Below are positions 1-10,371 of a DNA stretch of 64,000 nt, in pieces. The notes below the pieces were generated by a model, which had not been told where the DNA came from, did no database searches, and was given only the letters and a program-made list of their open reading frames with translations. The translations under genes were made by a program, and so were the position numbers. How positions within the stretch are numbered: the stretch's first letter is position 1; the number at the start of each line of letters is the position of its first letter. The stretch covers positions 1 through 64,000 of the forward strand of contig CANCVE010000008.1 of the NCBI GenBank assembly GCA_947381435.1, given 5' to 3'. This DNA is from Chitinophagaceae bacterium (GTDB lineage: Bacteria > Bacteroidota > Bacteroidia > Chitinophagales > Chitinophagaceae).

Positions 1-1
1 G

Positions 2-121
2 ATGCTTACAGGAAAGGTGGAGTTTTGTCCAATTGATGTGAATGAATACAGAAATAAGTACAAGGAGGATAAAATAGCGAGGCTGGAAAAGCAACTTGCC
101 AAGCTCAAAACTGCTGCGTAG
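2..121 (+). CDS. 3' end of an unidentified gene (partial)
   Basis: An open frame enters at the left edge and stops with TAG at 119-121. The visible 39 residues end in a charged, probably coiled-coil tail (EDKIARLEKQLAKLKTAA). The ATG at position 2 may be internal, because the true start is probably outside the window. I do not recognise the family. An A/T-rich inverted repeat (160-178, AAAAAAGT/ACTTTTTT) follows and could terminate it. Confidence 0.4.
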   Translation: MLTGKVEFCPIDVNEYRNKYKEDKIARLEKQLAKLKTAA

Positions 122-129
122 AAGAGCAG

Positions 130-250
130 TTATATAGTAGGTCACACAGACTCGAGTATAAAAAAGTAAAACTTTTTTGCTATGTGTTCTTCTCTTTTTT
201 CTTCTTTAAATCAATAGAACTATGTTCCTACTGTGCCTATGTGTTGAATT
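130..250. repeat. Interspersed word-repeat element, CACATAG type (degenerate copy)
   Basis: The stretch with AACTTTTTTGCTATGTGTTC, CTTTAAATCAATAGAACTATG and TGTGCCTATGTGTT resembles the better-preserved element at 30888-31039 (AACTTTTTAGCTCTGTGTTC, ATGTGCCTATGTT). It lies between the partial gene and the subtilisin gene. The similarity was judged by eye and the limits are approximate. Confidence 0.45.
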
Positions 251-376
251 TTGTTAAAAGTGAATAAAACTGCGTAACATCAGTTAGTTACTTATCTTGA
301 ATTGAAAATGTATAAGAAATAAACCATTACTTTGAATAATCATTACAAATAATTATCTATATTATCAATAAGTTAA

Positions 377-3300
377 ATGAAAAAGCTATCGTTTTTAACG
401 CTATTATTTTTGATTGCTTCTTTTGTAACAGTTTTTGGGCAGCTAAAAACGAACATTACAGCGTTGGAACGACAAGCAAAGCTATCTTCCGATTTATATA
501 AAGACCAAATTGAAAAAGCATTTGCTTTTGCCAAAAAATATCATTGGGATACTTTAATGATAAGTAAAGGTCATGGCATTTCTCGTCTTGTTGGGGTAGA
601 TAACTACAATCATCCTCTTTATTATACCACTTTCGATAATCTAATTGCAGCCAACACCACAGGTGCTAGTCAGCTTTGGTCAGGCGGAATTAGTGGCTTA
701 TCTCTGAGTGGGTCTCCCTCATATCTCAAAAATAAATTAGGTATTTGGGATGGTGGCGGAGTACTTGGCACGCATAAAGAATTAGTAGGCAGAGTAACCC
801 AAATGGAAGGACGGGCAAGTAGTACCGACGAAGGTTCTATTCATGCCACACACGTAGCAGGAACGATGATAGCAACAGGCATTAATCCGTCTGCAAAAGG
901 AATGTGCTTTAAGTTTCCAGGTATTCGAGCATATCTATTCACAAACGATATAACTTCCATAACGAGTGCAGCTCCAAACTTATTGTTATCCAATCATTCT
1001 TACGGCACTATTTGCGGTTGGTACATGAATAGTAATGGTGATTGGTATTTTGAAGGAAATTATGGTGATTCTTCCGACTTTAAATTTGGGTATTACGATG
1101 AAGCAGCAGCTTCTTATGACGCGATTGCTTTTAACGCCCCCAACTATCTAATTGTAAAGGCCTCTGGAAATAACAGAACCTCCACGGGGCCTGCTATTGG
1201 TGGGTATTATTATTATTATGATGAATTTGGAAATAAAGTACAAGCTACAAGAGTTTATGGCACAATATCTAATAATGATAGTTATAAAACAATTGGCACA
1301 TCTGGAAACGCTAAAAACATTCTTACGGTTGGTGCTGTATCTGGAATTGCAAATGGATACAAATCGGCTAGCGATGTAGTAATGACTTCATTTAGTAGTT
1401 GGGGTCCAACTGATGATGGAAGGATTAAGCCAGATATTGTGGCTGACGGATTGAATGTGCTTTCTTGTAGTGGAGCAAATGATAGTGCTTATGCCACACT
1501 AAGTGGTACGTCGATGGCCTCACCAAATGCTACGGGCTCATTGATGTTGTTACAAGAATATTATTCTGAATTGAATAATGGATCTTTCCTGCGCTCTGCT
1601 ACCCTTAAAGGATTAGCTATTCATACTGCAAGTGAGGCGGGAAGTTATCCGGGACCTGACTATAGATTTGGTTGGGGACTATTAAATGTAGCAAAAGGAG
1701 CAGAGGTAATAAAAGAAGCCGTTACTAGCAACAATGCCGCAACAAGCCCACATTTATTGTACGAAAATGTATTGAATAATGGACAGTCGTATTCTATAAA
1801 CGTTGTAGCTTCTGGCAAAACCCCCATAACGGCAACTATCTGTTGGACAGATCCTTCTGGAATAGTAATTACCAGTAATGTGTTGAATAATCACTACCCC
1901 GAGTTGGTAAACGATTTAGATATTCGTATTACAAAAGGGGCAACTACCTATTATCCTTGGAAGCTAAATCCTACTGTTCCCGCAGCTGCAGCTACAAAAG
2001 GAGATAACACAATCGATAATGTAGAAAAAATAGAGATTGATAATGTAGTTCCTGGGCAAGTATATACTATTACGGTAACACATAAAGGCAAACTTACCCA
2101 TGGATTGCAAGCTTACTCTTTGCTAATAAGTGGCGTAGGTGGAAATCCGTATTGCTCTATTACTTCTGCAACTTCTATTGGCGCATCCATAGATAAAGTT
2201 GTTTTTGGAGGAATCAACAATATTAAAACTAGTGGCTGTGGTGCTTATAACAACTTCACTAATCTGGTTGCAACCATTAAACCCAATAAATCAATGCCTA
2301 TCTCCATAAACCTTAGTAGTTGTGATGGGGGCGCACACGCAAAAAGTGTAAATGTGTACATAGATTACAACGAGAATGGAAGCTTTAATGATAGTGGTGA
2401 GTTGGTGGCTAAAGGTATAGTAAGTACTAGTAGCAATAATTTTAGTGCTACCATTTTGCCACCAAATAACCTTACGGTTGGAACCAATGCTGTAATGCGT
2501 GTTGTGGCTGTAGATACCATAAATGCAGCTATACTTTCTCCGTGTACGGCTAGTATATCTGGCGAGACACAGGATTATTTAGTAACTATTGCAAAGCCTG
2601 ATAATGATATTGCAGTTGCTGGAATAGTATCTCCAATAACTGGTGATAATCCAGATAGCAAGCAATTGTTAGTGGCTCAGTTGGTAAATAATGGATTTTT
2701 TAGTCAATCAAACATTAATTTTACGGCTACTATTAAAAAAGGAAATGTAACAATTGCAAATCTTTTTGGCATCTATCCATCACCTATTGCTAGTGGCGCA
2801 ACTGTTAATTACACTTTTCAACAACCATTCGAGCTTTTACCAAACACTAGTTACACTATATCGGTAAATGCTACTGCTCCTAATGATGACATTCCTTTTA
2901 ATAATACACTTTCGCAAACTATTAATACTGCAAATCCTGTTATAGCAACCGCAAATGTTTGTAGCTATACAACAAACCTAAATATTACCAATCCTGTAGG
3001 TTCTACAAATTATTTATGGTACAGTAATACTGTTTCTTCTATTGCTTCCGGCAGTTCGGCAAGTTTGCCAAAGGCAATTCAAGACTCTGTAGTCTATATA
3101 AGTACTGGTTTAGAAGGCAATGTGGGACCTGTAGAAAAGGGACCTTATACAGGAGGCTATCAAGCAATAGGAAATAATTACTTAAACTACACTTCTACAG
3201 TTCCCGTTATTTTACAGAGTACAAGATTGTACACTAGGTATCCCGGAAAAGTAACTATTATGGCAGCAGATATTACCAATGCTACAAGTTCAGGATCTTA

Positions 3301-4126
3301 TAACTATTCAGTGTTGAAATCAAAAACAATTGATGTTTTTGCTACAAATCCTGTTCCTTATTCTAGTAATATTGATGGTAATGATGCAGCAGATACGGGT
3401 AACGTATTCTACGTAAATATGGAGTTGCCTGCAGGAAAGCATTCCATTATCATATCAGCTACCAATGCAACTTTATTTAGAAGCAAGGGACTGCCTATTT
3501 CTAACTATCCTTATACGTTTAGCAATATATTCTCTATAACTGGTAACAGTGTGAGTATATCTAATACTTCGGACACTAATTATTATAAGTCTTTTTATTA
3601 CTATTTATATAATATGAGAATAAAAACTAAAGACTGTGAAGGAGATAAAATTCCTGTAAGTGTATATACTTCACCAAAGCCTTTAGTTACTTTTTTTAAT
3701 GATAGTTTAAGGAGTAGTGTGGCCAATGGAAATCAGTGGTATCACGATGGGGTAGCTATTAATGGTGCTACAAGCAATACTTTTAAGCCAACAATAAGTA
3801 CAGGAAACTACCAAACTATTGTTACGGACATTTATGGCTGTCAGCGGTCTTCCAACTTCCTTTCTTTAAGCAGTATAATACCTATAATAAGCGCAAATCC
3901 AAACAAGGGGGTATTCAACCTTAGTTTTTATGTAAATGTTGCTACGCCATTACAAGTTTCATTGGTAAATAGTGAAGGACGATTAATATTCAATAAGTCT
4001 TATTCTTCTTTTCAAGGCTATTTCTCCGAATTATTTAATGAAACTGGTTTAGCATCAGGTGTATATGTGTTACAAGTACAACATGGTAATGACATGGAAC
4101 GCAAAAAGGTGGTAATAATCCATTAA
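377..4126 (+). CDS. Secreted subtilisin-like serine protease (S8) with GEVED domain and T9SS C-terminal signal
   Basis: A 1249-residue exported protease. It has an N-terminal signal peptide (MKKLSFLTLLFLIASF, cleavage near FGQ). The S8 catalytic triad is visible as Asp125 (GIWDGGG), His156 (HATHVAGT, where most family members have HGTH) and Ser379 (SGTSMASP). A GEVED-type beta domain covers about residues 592-740 (YCSITS start, YIDYNENGSFND core, ETQDYLV end). Further beta-rich repeats follow. The last about 80 residues match a type A T9SS sorting domain (NPNKGVFNLSF, GVYVLQV), which predicts export across the outer membrane by T9SS and attachment or release at the surface. gldJ, a T9SS/gliding gene, is in the same window. 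Substrate unknown. Confidence 0.93.
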   Translation: MKKLSFLTLLFLIASFVTVFGQLKTNITALERQAKLSSDLYKDQIEKAFAFAKKYHWDTLMISKGHGISRLVGVDNYNHPLYYTTFDNLIAANTTGASQLWSGGISGLSLSGSPSYLKNKLGIWDGGGVLGTHKELVGRVTQMEGRASSTDEGSIHATHVAGTMIATGINPSAKGMCFKFPGIRAYLFTNDITSITSAAPNLLLSNHSYGTICGWYMNSNGDWYFEGNYGDSSDFKFGYYDEAAASYDAIAFNAPNYLIVKASGNNRTSTGPAIGGYYYYYDEFGNKVQATRVYGTISNNDSYKTIGTSGNAKNILTVGAVSGIANGYKSASDVVMTSFSSWGPTDDGRIKPDIVADGLNVLSCSGANDSAYATLSGTSMASPNATGSLMLLQEYYSELNNGSFLRSATLKGLAIHTASEAGSYPGPDYRFGWGLLNVAKGAEVIKEAVTSNNAATSPHLLYENVLNNGQSYSINVVASGKTPITATICWTDPSGIVITSNVLNNHYPELVNDLDIRITKGATTYYPWKLNPTVPAAAATKGDNTIDNVEKIEIDNVVPGQVYTITVTHKGKLTHGLQAYSLLISGVGGNPYCSITSATSIGASIDKVVFGGINNIKTSGCGAYNNFTNLVATIKPNKSMPISINLSSCDGGAHAKSVNVYIDYNENGSFNDSGELVAKGIVSTSSNNFSATILPPNNLTVGTNAVMRVVAVDTINAAILSPCTASISGETQDYLVTIAKPDNDIAVAGIVSPITGDNPDSKQLLVAQLVNNGFFSQSNINFTATIKKGNVTIANLFGIYPSPIASGATVNYTFQQPFELLPNTSYTISVNATAPNDDIPFNNTLSQTINTANPVIATANVCSYTTNLNITNPVGSTNYLWYSNTVSSIASGSSASLPKAIQDSVVYISTGLEGNVGPVEKGPYTGGYQAIGNNYLNYTSTVPVILQSTRLYTRYPGKVTIMAADITNATSSGSYNYSVLKSKTIDVFATNPVPYSSNIDGNDAADTGNVFYVNMELPAGKHSIIISATNATLFRSKGLPISNYPYTFSNIFSITGNSVSISNTSDTNYYKSFYYYLYNMRIKTKDCEGDKIPVSVYTSPKPLVTFFNDSLRSSVANGNQWYHDGVAINGATSNTFKPTISTGNYQTIVTDIYGCQRSSNFLSLSSIIPIISANPNKGVFNLSFYVNVATPLQVSLVNSEGRLIFNKSYSSFQGYFSELFNETGLASGVYVLQVQHGNDMERKKVVIIH

Positions 4127-4601
4127 GTAAGCGTTATGTAAACTGTTTTAATTAGCTAGTTAACATTAACTAAAGTATGGCAAACGCATTAAAATGAAAA
4201 AAAATGTCTAATAAACACATCATTCCTTTACATATTTCAATGTTTGCTTTGAATTTGCAAATAACTCTTTTATCAAATTGGAAACTGTGAATTGCAACAC
4301 TCGATTTATTATGTAGAGAGTTTTGAATTAGCTATTTTGAATATAAATTAAGAAGTGAAAAATAAACACTTTGTAAATAATTTTTAGAGTACGCTTTTCA
4401 TTAGACAAATTCTAATATTTAAATGCGCTTACCCTGTTAAATAAAGTTACAAACCCATTCTCTAGTTTTGTTATATTTACCTAAAAAGTGTCAGAAATAC
4501 TTTTTAGGCAAATATAACGGAGAACTAAACTGACTTTTACCTCTGCCCTCTAAACTGCAACTTGGGTTAATTGTTAGCTTGTACTCTTGATTTTCTTAAA
4601 A
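4127..4601. other. Intergenic region between convergent genes
   Basis: AT-rich spacer of about 475 bases between the subtilisin stop and the asnS stop. Apart from the long inverted repeat at 4470-4518, I see no gene or recognisable signal. Confidence 0.7.
4470..4518. terminator. Long inverted repeat, possible bidirectional terminator
   Basis: Two 20-base arms (GTTATATTTACCTAAAAAGT at 4470-4489 and its near-exact complement at 4499-4518) enclose a 9-base loop, with one mismatch. It lies between the convergent subtilisin and asnS genes. The stem is AT-rich and lacks a clean terminal T-run, so a terminator role is only likely. Confidence 0.5.
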
Positions 4602-6050
4602 CTAAAACTCACAGTTCTTCGGGGTTCTTGCAAATGGAATAACATCGCGTATGTTGGTCATTCCGGTTACAAAAAGAACCATTCTTTCAAAGCCTAATCC
4701 AAAGCCAGCATGTGGTACCGAACCAAAACGGCGAGTATCTAAGTACCAGCTCATTTCTTCGAGCGGGATATGCATTTCGTTCATTCTCTTTTCTAGCTTG
4801 TTTAGTCTTTCTTCCCGTTGGCTACCACCCACTATTTCACCAATACCAGGAGCCAATATATCCATGGCTGCAACAGTTTGTTTGCCTTCTTCGCAGTTAT
4901 CGTTCAAGCGCATATAGAATGCCTTTATTGCAGCAGGATATCCTGTAACAATTACTGGTTTTTTAAAATGTTTTTCTACCAAGTAGCGTTCATGTTCGCT
5001 CTGCATATCTATTCCCCAAGCCACATCATATTTAAACTTCTTCTTTTTATAAGCAGGACTATCCAATAATATCTGGATGGCTTCGGTATAAGTAATACGC
5101 TCAAACTTATTATCTACCACAAACCGTAGCTTTTCTATCAATCCAAATTCACTTCTTTCTGCTACCGGTTTAGACTTTTCTTCTTCTGCCAAACGTGCAT
5201 CCAAAAACTCTAAGTCTTCCATATTATGCTCCATCGCATAACGGATAAGGTATTGAATAAACTCCTCAGCCAAGTTCATATTATCTTCAATATCATTGAA
5301 AGCCATCTCAGGTTCTATCATCCAAAACTCTGCTAAGTGACGAGTAGTATTAGAATTCTCCGCCCTGAATGTTGGCCCAAAAGTGTATATCTCACTAAAA
5401 GCCATTGCCCCAAGTTCCCCTTCCAATTGTCCACTTACGGTAAGATTGGTGCTTTTACCAAAGAAATCTTCGGTATAGTTTACAGTGCCATCTTCATTTC
5501 GAGGAGGATTATCGAAAGGAAGCGTTGTTACCCTAAACATTTCACCTGCACCTTCGGCATCGCTTGAAGTAATGATGGGAGTATTTAGATAAACGAATCC
5601 TTTTTCATTAAAGAATTTATGTACGGCAAAAGCCAACGAATTGCGCAAGCGAAATACCGACCCAAAAGTATTGGTACGGAAACGCAAATGTGCCTTCTCC
5701 CTTAAAAACTCCAAGCTATGTTTCTTAGGTTGCAATGGATATTTCTCTGCATCACTATCACCCAAAATCTCCAACGTCTTAGCTTTCACTTCCACCTTCT
5801 GTCCTTTGCCAAGGCTTGCCACCACTTCACCAATTACTTTTATAGAGGCACCAGTAGTTAGGCGTTTCAGGGTTGCCTCATCTAGCAAACCCAATTCTAC
5901 CACTACTTGCAGGTTATTATTAGTGCTTCCATCATTCAAAGCTATAAACTGGTTATTCCTAAAAGTACGTATCCAACCCATGACGGTTATCTCTTGCCCT
6001 GTTTGTTCGCTGGCAAGTAATTCTTTAATCTTTACCCTTGTATTAAACAT
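4602..6050 (-). CDS. asnS: Asparaginyl-tRNA synthetase
   Basis: Class IIb aminoacyl-tRNA synthetase that charges tRNA-Asn in the cytoplasm; 482 residues, close to the usual length. An OB-fold anticodon-binding domain is at the N-terminus ([20 protein letters not shown]). Class II motif 2 ([15 protein letters not shown], about residues 226-240) and motif 3 ([12 protein letters not shown], about 450-462) are intact. The frame stays open to a TTG at 6083, but the ATG at 6050 matches the family N-terminus ([12 protein letters not shown]) and is preferred. A promoter-like TATTTTTG lies on this strand at 6078-6071. Confidence 0.97.
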   Translation of the reverse strand: MFNTRVKIKELLASEQTGQEITVMGWIRTFRNNQFIALNDGSTNNNLQVVVELGLLDEATLKRLTTGASIKVIGEVVASLGKGQKVEVKAKTLEILGDSDAEKYPLQPKKHSLEFLREKAHLRFRTNTFGSVFRLRNSLAFAVHKFFNEKGFVYLNTPIITSSDAEGAGEMFRVTTLPFDNPPRNEDGTVNYTEDFFGKSTNLTVSGQLEGELGAMAFSEIYTFGPTFRAENSNTTRHLAEFWMIEPEMAFNDIEDNMNLAEEFIQYLIRYAMEHNMEDLEFLDARLAEEEKSKPVAERSEFGLIEKLRFVVDNKFERITYTEAIQILLDSPAYKKKKFKYDVAWGIDMQSEHERYLVEKHFKKPVIVTGYPAAIKAFYMRLNDNCEEGKQTVAAMDILAPGIGEIVGGSQREERLNKLEKRMNEMHIPLEEMSWYLDTRRFGSVPHAGFGLGFERMVLFVTGMTNIRDVIPFARTPKNCEF

Positions 6051-6070
6051 TGTTTCTTTTTTAGCGGCGG

Positions 6071-6078
6071 CAAAAATA
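6071..6078 (-). promoter_or_regulatory. Candidate -7 box for asnS
   Basis: Read on the minus strand, TATTTTTG fits the Bacteroidota -7 consensus TAnnTTTG, 20 bases before the chosen asnS ATG. No good -33 TTTG was found at the expected spacing. Confidence 0.4.
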
Positions 6079-6102
6079 GGCAAAAGGAGTAAGCAAGATA
6101 TG

Positions 6103-6167
6103 AGATAGTAGATATGAGATATTACCTATTGTTACAAATAATATCTATTATCTCATATCTACTATCT
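6103..6167. repeat. Palindromic word repeat (GATATGAG type)
   Basis: A perfect 19-base stem (6103-6121 AGATAGTAGATATGAGATA, complement at 6149-6167) lies between divergent asnS and the acetyltransferase gene. Related words (TTATGAGATATGAG, ATATCTCATAAC) recur at 13150-13168 and 29270-29298, which suggests a dispersed short-repeat family. Confidence 0.6.
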
Positions 6168-6192
6168 AAATTGCAGTTATTAACTTGAATCT

Positions 6193-6678
6193 ATGCTACG
6201 CACTGCTGAACATCTTGACCTGCCCATTATATTGGAAATAATGAATGAGGCGATACTGAACACTACCGCTATTTATGATTATAAAAGCCGCTCAATGGAG
6301 TTCGTTGAAGTGTGGTTTGCCAAAAAACAAGCTGATAATTTGCCTGTATTAGTTTATGAACTGGAAGGAAAAGTGGTTGGCTATGGCACTTATGGGATAT
6401 TTAGGGCTTGGGATGCCTATAAATTCAGTGTAGAACATTCTATATATGTACACGTAGATCATCAGGGAAAAGGGATAGGCAAAACATTGTTGACAGCCTT
6501 GATAAAGGCTGCAAAAACCAGTGGCTACCACACCATGATTGGGGGAATAGATGCATCCAACCAAAAGAGTTGCGACTTTCATGGAAAGTTTGGCTTTGCA
6601 GAAGCTGGCAGAATAAAAGATGCAGGCTACAAGTTTGACCGTTGGCTCGATTTGGTTTTTATGCAATTGATGCTGTAA
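6193..6678 (+). CDS. GNAT-family N-acetyltransferase, phosphinothricin acetyltransferase-like
   Basis: A 161-residue single-domain acetyl-CoA-dependent N-acetyltransferase. The acetyl-CoA pyrophosphate loop is clear (HVDHQGKGIGKTLL). The C-terminal GGIDASNQKSCDFHGKFGF resembles the PAT/bar-type subfamily (COG1247), whose members acetylate small amines, amino-acid analogues such as phosphinothricin or methionine derivatives. The substrate here cannot be assigned. It stands alone, divergent from asnS across a palindromic repeat. Confidence 0.85.
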   Translation: MLRTAEHLDLPIILEIMNEAILNTTAIYDYKSRSMEFVEVWFAKKQADNLPVLVYELEGKVVGYGTYGIFRAWDAYKFSVEHSIYVHVDHQGKGIGKTLLTALIKAAKTSGYHTMIGGIDASNQKSCDFHGKFGFAEAGRIKDAGYKFDRWLDLVFMQLML

Positions 6679-7027
6679 TGCATTAAATTTAAGCACTATT
6701 GAATTAATGGTGGTAAATAAGAAATACAACCATTTTCTTGACAACTGTATTATTACCTTATCATTTCAAAGAAATTATGATTCAGAGAAGTCGGTTAAAA
6801 TTAATACATTAAATAAAATTAATAACTTAAAAATCAATATACATTTTAATAAAAAAGAATGTAAAAATTAAAATAAAACCAAATAAAACATCTATTTTTA
6901 TTAATAGAATCATGTTTTTTATAATTTATTTTGGATAAATACAAATTTATCTACACTTTTGCCGAAGCAATTGAAATATAAAAATATTTTAATTAGTGTT
7001 ATTAATTTAGACAATAAACATTGCCAC
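6679..7027. other. AT-rich intergenic region upstream of amtB
   Basis: About 350 bases of very A/T-rich sequence without a convincing gene. A TTTG (6930-6933) and TACACTTTTG (6952-6961) near its end are at roughly promoter spacing, but the -7 element departs from TAnnTTTG. No nitrogen-regulator site could be identified. Confidence 0.5.
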
Positions 7028-8413
7028 ATGACAGCTACAATCAAAAAAACAGCCCCCTTTGTTATCCTTGCAATCGTATCAATTTCGGCTCTCCTTATCC
7101 CAAGTCTTCCAGGTTTTGATGACAAAGGAAAAGTATATAATTCAGCCGACATTGCATGGGTTCTTGTCTCTACAGCATTGGTTTTTTTAATGACGCCAGC
7201 CCTAGCTTTTTTTTATGGTGGTATGGTTCACAGAAAGAATGTACTCTCTACAATGATGAAGAGTGTAGTAGCAGCAGGAATAGTTAGTGTTCTTTGGGTA
7301 GTGGTTGGATATAGCCTATGTTTTGGGAAAAGTATTAATGGGGTGATAGGTGATCCACGCACTCACTTCTTTTTTAAAGATGTACTTTCTGGTGCACCTT
7401 GGAGTTTGGCGCCCACTATTCCTTTACTATTGTTTTCTCTTTTCCAATTAATGTTCGCCATCATAACCCCAGGATTGGTTGTAGGCGCAGTAGCAGAACG
7501 TGTTCGTTTTACTTCTTATACCTTATTTATTGTGTTCTTTAGTTTGTTTGTTTATGCCCCATTAGCACACTGGACATGGCATCCTGACGGATTTCTTGCT
7601 AAAATGGGTGTATTAGATTTTGCAGGTGGTACAGTGGTCCACATTTCGGCAGGTTGTGCGGCATTGGCGGGAGCAATCGTATTAAAAAGAAGAAAGGCAC
7701 ATGAAATAAATAAAGAGATTCCTCCTGCAAATATTCCTTATGTACTTATTGGTACTGGCTTGTTATGGTTTGGTTGGTTTGGTTTTAATGCCGGCTCGGC
7801 ACTTGGCTCAAATACACTTGCCATAACCGCTTTTGCTACTACAAACATTGCAGCAGCTGCTGCAGGATTATCTTGGATGTTTTTTGATGTATTACAAGGT
7901 AAAAAACCTTCTGTATTAGGCTTTTGCATTGGTGCAGTTGTTGGTCTTGTGGCAATTACTCCTGCAGCGGGATATGTTGCTATTCCGCAGAGTATATTTA
8001 TTGGCACAATTGCCGCAATTATCTCAAACGTAGCTGTACACCTTAAATCAAAGTCGAAGCTTGACGATGTGCTCGATGTATTTCCTTGTCATGGTTTGGG
8101 TGGAATGGTAGGCATGCTATTAACTGGGGTATTTGCAACAAAATCTGTAAACCCAGCAGGAAATGATGGTTGGTTTTATGGCAATCCCACCTTTTTCTTT
8201 ACTCAATTAAAAGCTTTGGTTATTGTAGTTTTGTATAGTTTCACAGTATCTTATCTTATTTTCAGAGCAATGAACTTCATTGTTCCAATTAGGGTAAGTG
8301 AAGAAGATGAAGAAATTGGTCTTGACGCTTCTCAACATAATGAAGAATATTTACAGGGCACTTTGCTGGTTCATCAAGGAGATATGATTTCAGAAATGGT
8401 TATCAAGCAATAA
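7028..8413 (+). CDS. amtB: Ammonium transporter
   Basis: Inner-membrane Amt/Rh-family ammonium channel of 461 residues with about 11 transmembrane helices. Both pore histidines of the family are present, in DFAGGTVVHIS and in DVFPCHGLGGM. The conserved FFYGGMVHRKN and FGWFGFNAGSAL segments are also present. The open frame extends upstream to a TTG at 6959, but the ATG at 7028 gives the usual N-terminus followed by a hydrophobic segment. No glnK/PII gene is adjacent, which is unusual for amtB. A strong hairpin follows the stop. Confidence 0.96.
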   Translation: MTATIKKTAPFVILAIVSISALLIPSLPGFDDKGKVYNSADIAWVLVSTALVFLMTPALAFFYGGMVHRKNVLSTMMKSVVAAGIVSVLWVVVGYSLCFGKSINGVIGDPRTHFFFKDVLSGAPWSLAPTIPLLLFSLFQLMFAIITPGLVVGAVAERVRFTSYTLFIVFFSLFVYAPLAHWTWHPDGFLAKMGVLDFAGGTVVHISAGCAALAGAIVLKRRKAHEINKEIPPANIPYVLIGTGLLWFGWFGFNAGSALGSNTLAITAFATTNIAAAAAGLSWMFFDVLQGKKPSVLGFCIGAVVGLVAITPAAGYVAIPQSIFIGTIAAIISNVAVHLKSKSKLDDVLDVFPCHGLGGMVGMLLTGVFATKSVNPAGNDGWFYGNPTFFFTQLKALVIVVLYSFTVSYLIFRAMNFIVPIRVSEEDEEIGLDASQHNEEYLQGTLLVHQGDMISEMVIKQ

Positions 8414-8426
8414 TAACTGCCCACAT

Positions 8427-8467
8427 CAAGAAAGCGGATAATTTTTTTAAAGTTATCCGCTTTCTTG
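8427..8467 (+). terminator. Intrinsic terminator downstream of amtB
   Basis: A perfect 15-bp stem (CAAGAAAGCGGATAA at 8427-8441, complement at 8453-8467) with an 11-base loop, 14 bases after the amtB stop. Confidence 0.8.
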
Positions 8468-8541
8468 CTTTCAATAGGTTACACATTCCATCATAAAAGT
8501 AACTGTTAGCGGTATATTGCGTTTTTTACTAATAAAGCTAT

Positions 8542-9621
8542 ATGAAAAAGTACTTTCTCTTATTACTAATATCAACCATTGCTATACATTCAAATGCGCA
8601 GTATGTAGGACTAACCCATACTGAAATAATTAAACTTAAAAGCCTCCTAAAAACAGATAAATTAGCTGATAAAGGATATTCTTATTTTAAAAATGAAGCT
8701 AAAAAAGCCCTATCTGATAATCCCAATCCTAGAGATACCATCGTTTCGGAAGGACATTTAAAAGGCAATCCAGATAAAACGGCCTCCATTGAGTCGATGA
8801 AGGATTATCCAAAAATATATTCTCTAGCTCTTGCCTATATAGTTGATGGCAATGCAAAATATCTATCTAAAGCAATAGACTATTTGGTATCGTGGGCCAC
8901 TGTAAATCATCCCACAGGAAACCCCATTAATGATACTAAACTAGATTTCTTACTGATGGGTTACGATATGATCAGAGCTGAATTGGCTGATGCCGATAAG
9001 CAAAGAATTGATAATTGGCTAATAACCATCGCTGAAAAAGAACTGCTAAAAGGAAAGAAAGGGAAGGCTACAGTGTTCAATAACTGGCATTCGCATAGGC
9101 TAAAAGTGGTTGGCCAAATAGGATTTATTTTGAATGATAATAAATATATAGACTATGCTGTTTCAGGAATAGTAACACAAGTTGAAACGAATTTAAACCC
9201 TGATGGCTCTACTTTCGATTTCTTAGAAAGGGATGCATTGCACTATCATCTCTACGATTTAGAACCTTTAACTACATTGGCCATTATCATAAAAAGGGCT
9301 AAGGGCACAAATGAGTTTTCCTACATTTCCCCGAAAGGTTCGAGCATTAAAAAGTCGGTAGACTGGGTGTTACCTTATGTAACGGGAGAAAAAACGCATG
9401 AAGAATATGTAAATAGCAAGGTAGCATTTGATAAGGCAAGAGCAGATAATAAAGAACCTGGCTTTGCAATAGGACACTTATTTCAACCAGAAAAAGCCTT
9501 GTTTCTACTGTCCTTAGCAACTTACTTCGACTATAGTTATTACAGTGCCATCACTAAGGTTAAGAAAAAAAACAATGATTTGGCAGACTGGCAACTAGTT
9601 CTAAATAAGTTGATGCAATAA
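8542..9621 (+). CDS. Alginate lyase family protein (PL5-like), exported
   Basis: A 359-residue protein with a signal peptide (MKKYFLLLLISTIAIHSNAQ) and an all-alpha alginate-lyase fold. Polysaccharide lyase family 5 signatures are visible: NNWHSH around the middle (catalytic Asn/His region), FDFLERDALHYHLYDLEPL, and the helical repeats of the alpha/alpha toroid. It would cleave a uronic-acid polysaccharide in the periplasm or outside the cell. Substrate specificity (alginate or another uronan) is inferred from the family only. No alginate-type utilisation locus surrounds it, although a GH43-like enzyme lies 2 kb away. Confidence 0.8.
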   Translation: MKKYFLLLLISTIAIHSNAQYVGLTHTEIIKLKSLLKTDKLADKGYSYFKNEAKKALSDNPNPRDTIVSEGHLKGNPDKTASIESMKDYPKIYSLALAYIVDGNAKYLSKAIDYLVSWATVNHPTGNPINDTKLDFLLMGYDMIRAELADADKQRIDNWLITIAEKELLKGKKGKATVFNNWHSHRLKVVGQIGFILNDNKYIDYAVSGIVTQVETNLNPDGSTFDFLERDALHYHLYDLEPLTTLAIIIKRAKGTNEFSYISPKGSSIKKSVDWVLPYVTGEKTHEEYVNSKVAFDKARADNKEPGFAIGHLFQPEKALFLLSLATYFDYSYYSAITKVKKKNNDLADWQLVLNKLMQ

Positions 9622-9667
9622 TCTTTCTATTCCGTCATCTTAATCAAAATATTTCATAACGTTCATT

Positions 9668-10303
9668 ATGACCACAACCTTGTTATTAGTATTATTTATG
9701 GGATGGCTGGTAAGCTTTGTAGGACAGATTGCCCTAGGAAGCATGAGCTTAACTTCTACACAAATAAGTGTGGAAGAAGGCGTAAAACCAGCAATGCTTT
9801 TTACATGGGGCGTTATGGTTATAGAAATGCTCTATCTGCGCCTATCGCTTTTGGGCATGGACTTCATTTACCAGCATCATGCAGTTGTAATTGCCATTGG
9901 GTGGGTAACTGCCGCCTTTTTTGTAATACTCTGTGCTGTAAGCATTAGGAGTATAATAACATATCACGAAGAAAAAAAGAGTACTTTATTGGATAATAGT
10001 ATTAACAGATTTGTTTTTGGTATGATGCTAAGTGCTGCAAATCCGGGACAGATACCGTTTTGGTTATTATGGAGTAATTACATGCTCGATTGGAAAATAC
10101 TTCATTCAAGCATGCTTCAGTATAATCTGTTTACCATTGGCGGTGGAATAGGTACTGTAACCGGGCTGATGGTTTACATTTTTGCTGGAAGTTATATAGT
10201 ATCAAAATTAGATATTAGCAATAAAACACTCTATAAAATAATGGCCATCGTATTTGCCATTGCCAGCATTGCCCAAACAATAAAGATGATAAATATGAAA
10301 TAA
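9668..10303 (+). CDS. LysE-family-like transporter
   Basis: A 211-residue membrane protein with about six transmembrane helices. The pattern of an N-terminal helix pair, a short charged cytoplasmic loop (TYHEEKKSTLLDN) and then AANPGQIPFW in the middle fits the LysE/RhtB amino-acid exporter superfamily. The family match is moderate and the substrate is unknown. It follows the alginate-lyase gene by 46 bases on the same strand and may be co-transcribed. Confidence 0.65.
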   Translation: MTTTLLLVLFMGWLVSFVGQIALGSMSLTSTQISVEEGVKPAMLFTWGVMVIEMLYLRLSLLGMDFIYQHHAVVIAIGWVTAAFFVILCAVSIRSIITYHEEKKSTLLDNSINRFVFGMMLSAANPGQIPFWLLWSNYMLDWKILHSSMLQYNLFTIGGGIGTVTGLMVYIFAGSYIVSKLDISNKTLYKIMAIVFAIASIAQTIKMINMK

Positions 10304-10371
10304 TAATCACAGTAATACCCAATTGTAAATGCTCAAACTGGTTAGGATACAGTAATTTCAAATATTCAAAA

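Noticed and set aside
6051-6083. N-terminal extension of asnS from a TTG
   Set aside because: The ATG at 6050 matches the family start. Similar TTG extensions were rejected for amtB, the S41 protease, gltX, the flavoreductase, the fused E1, DUF983, asd and the 53.4-kb barrel protein.
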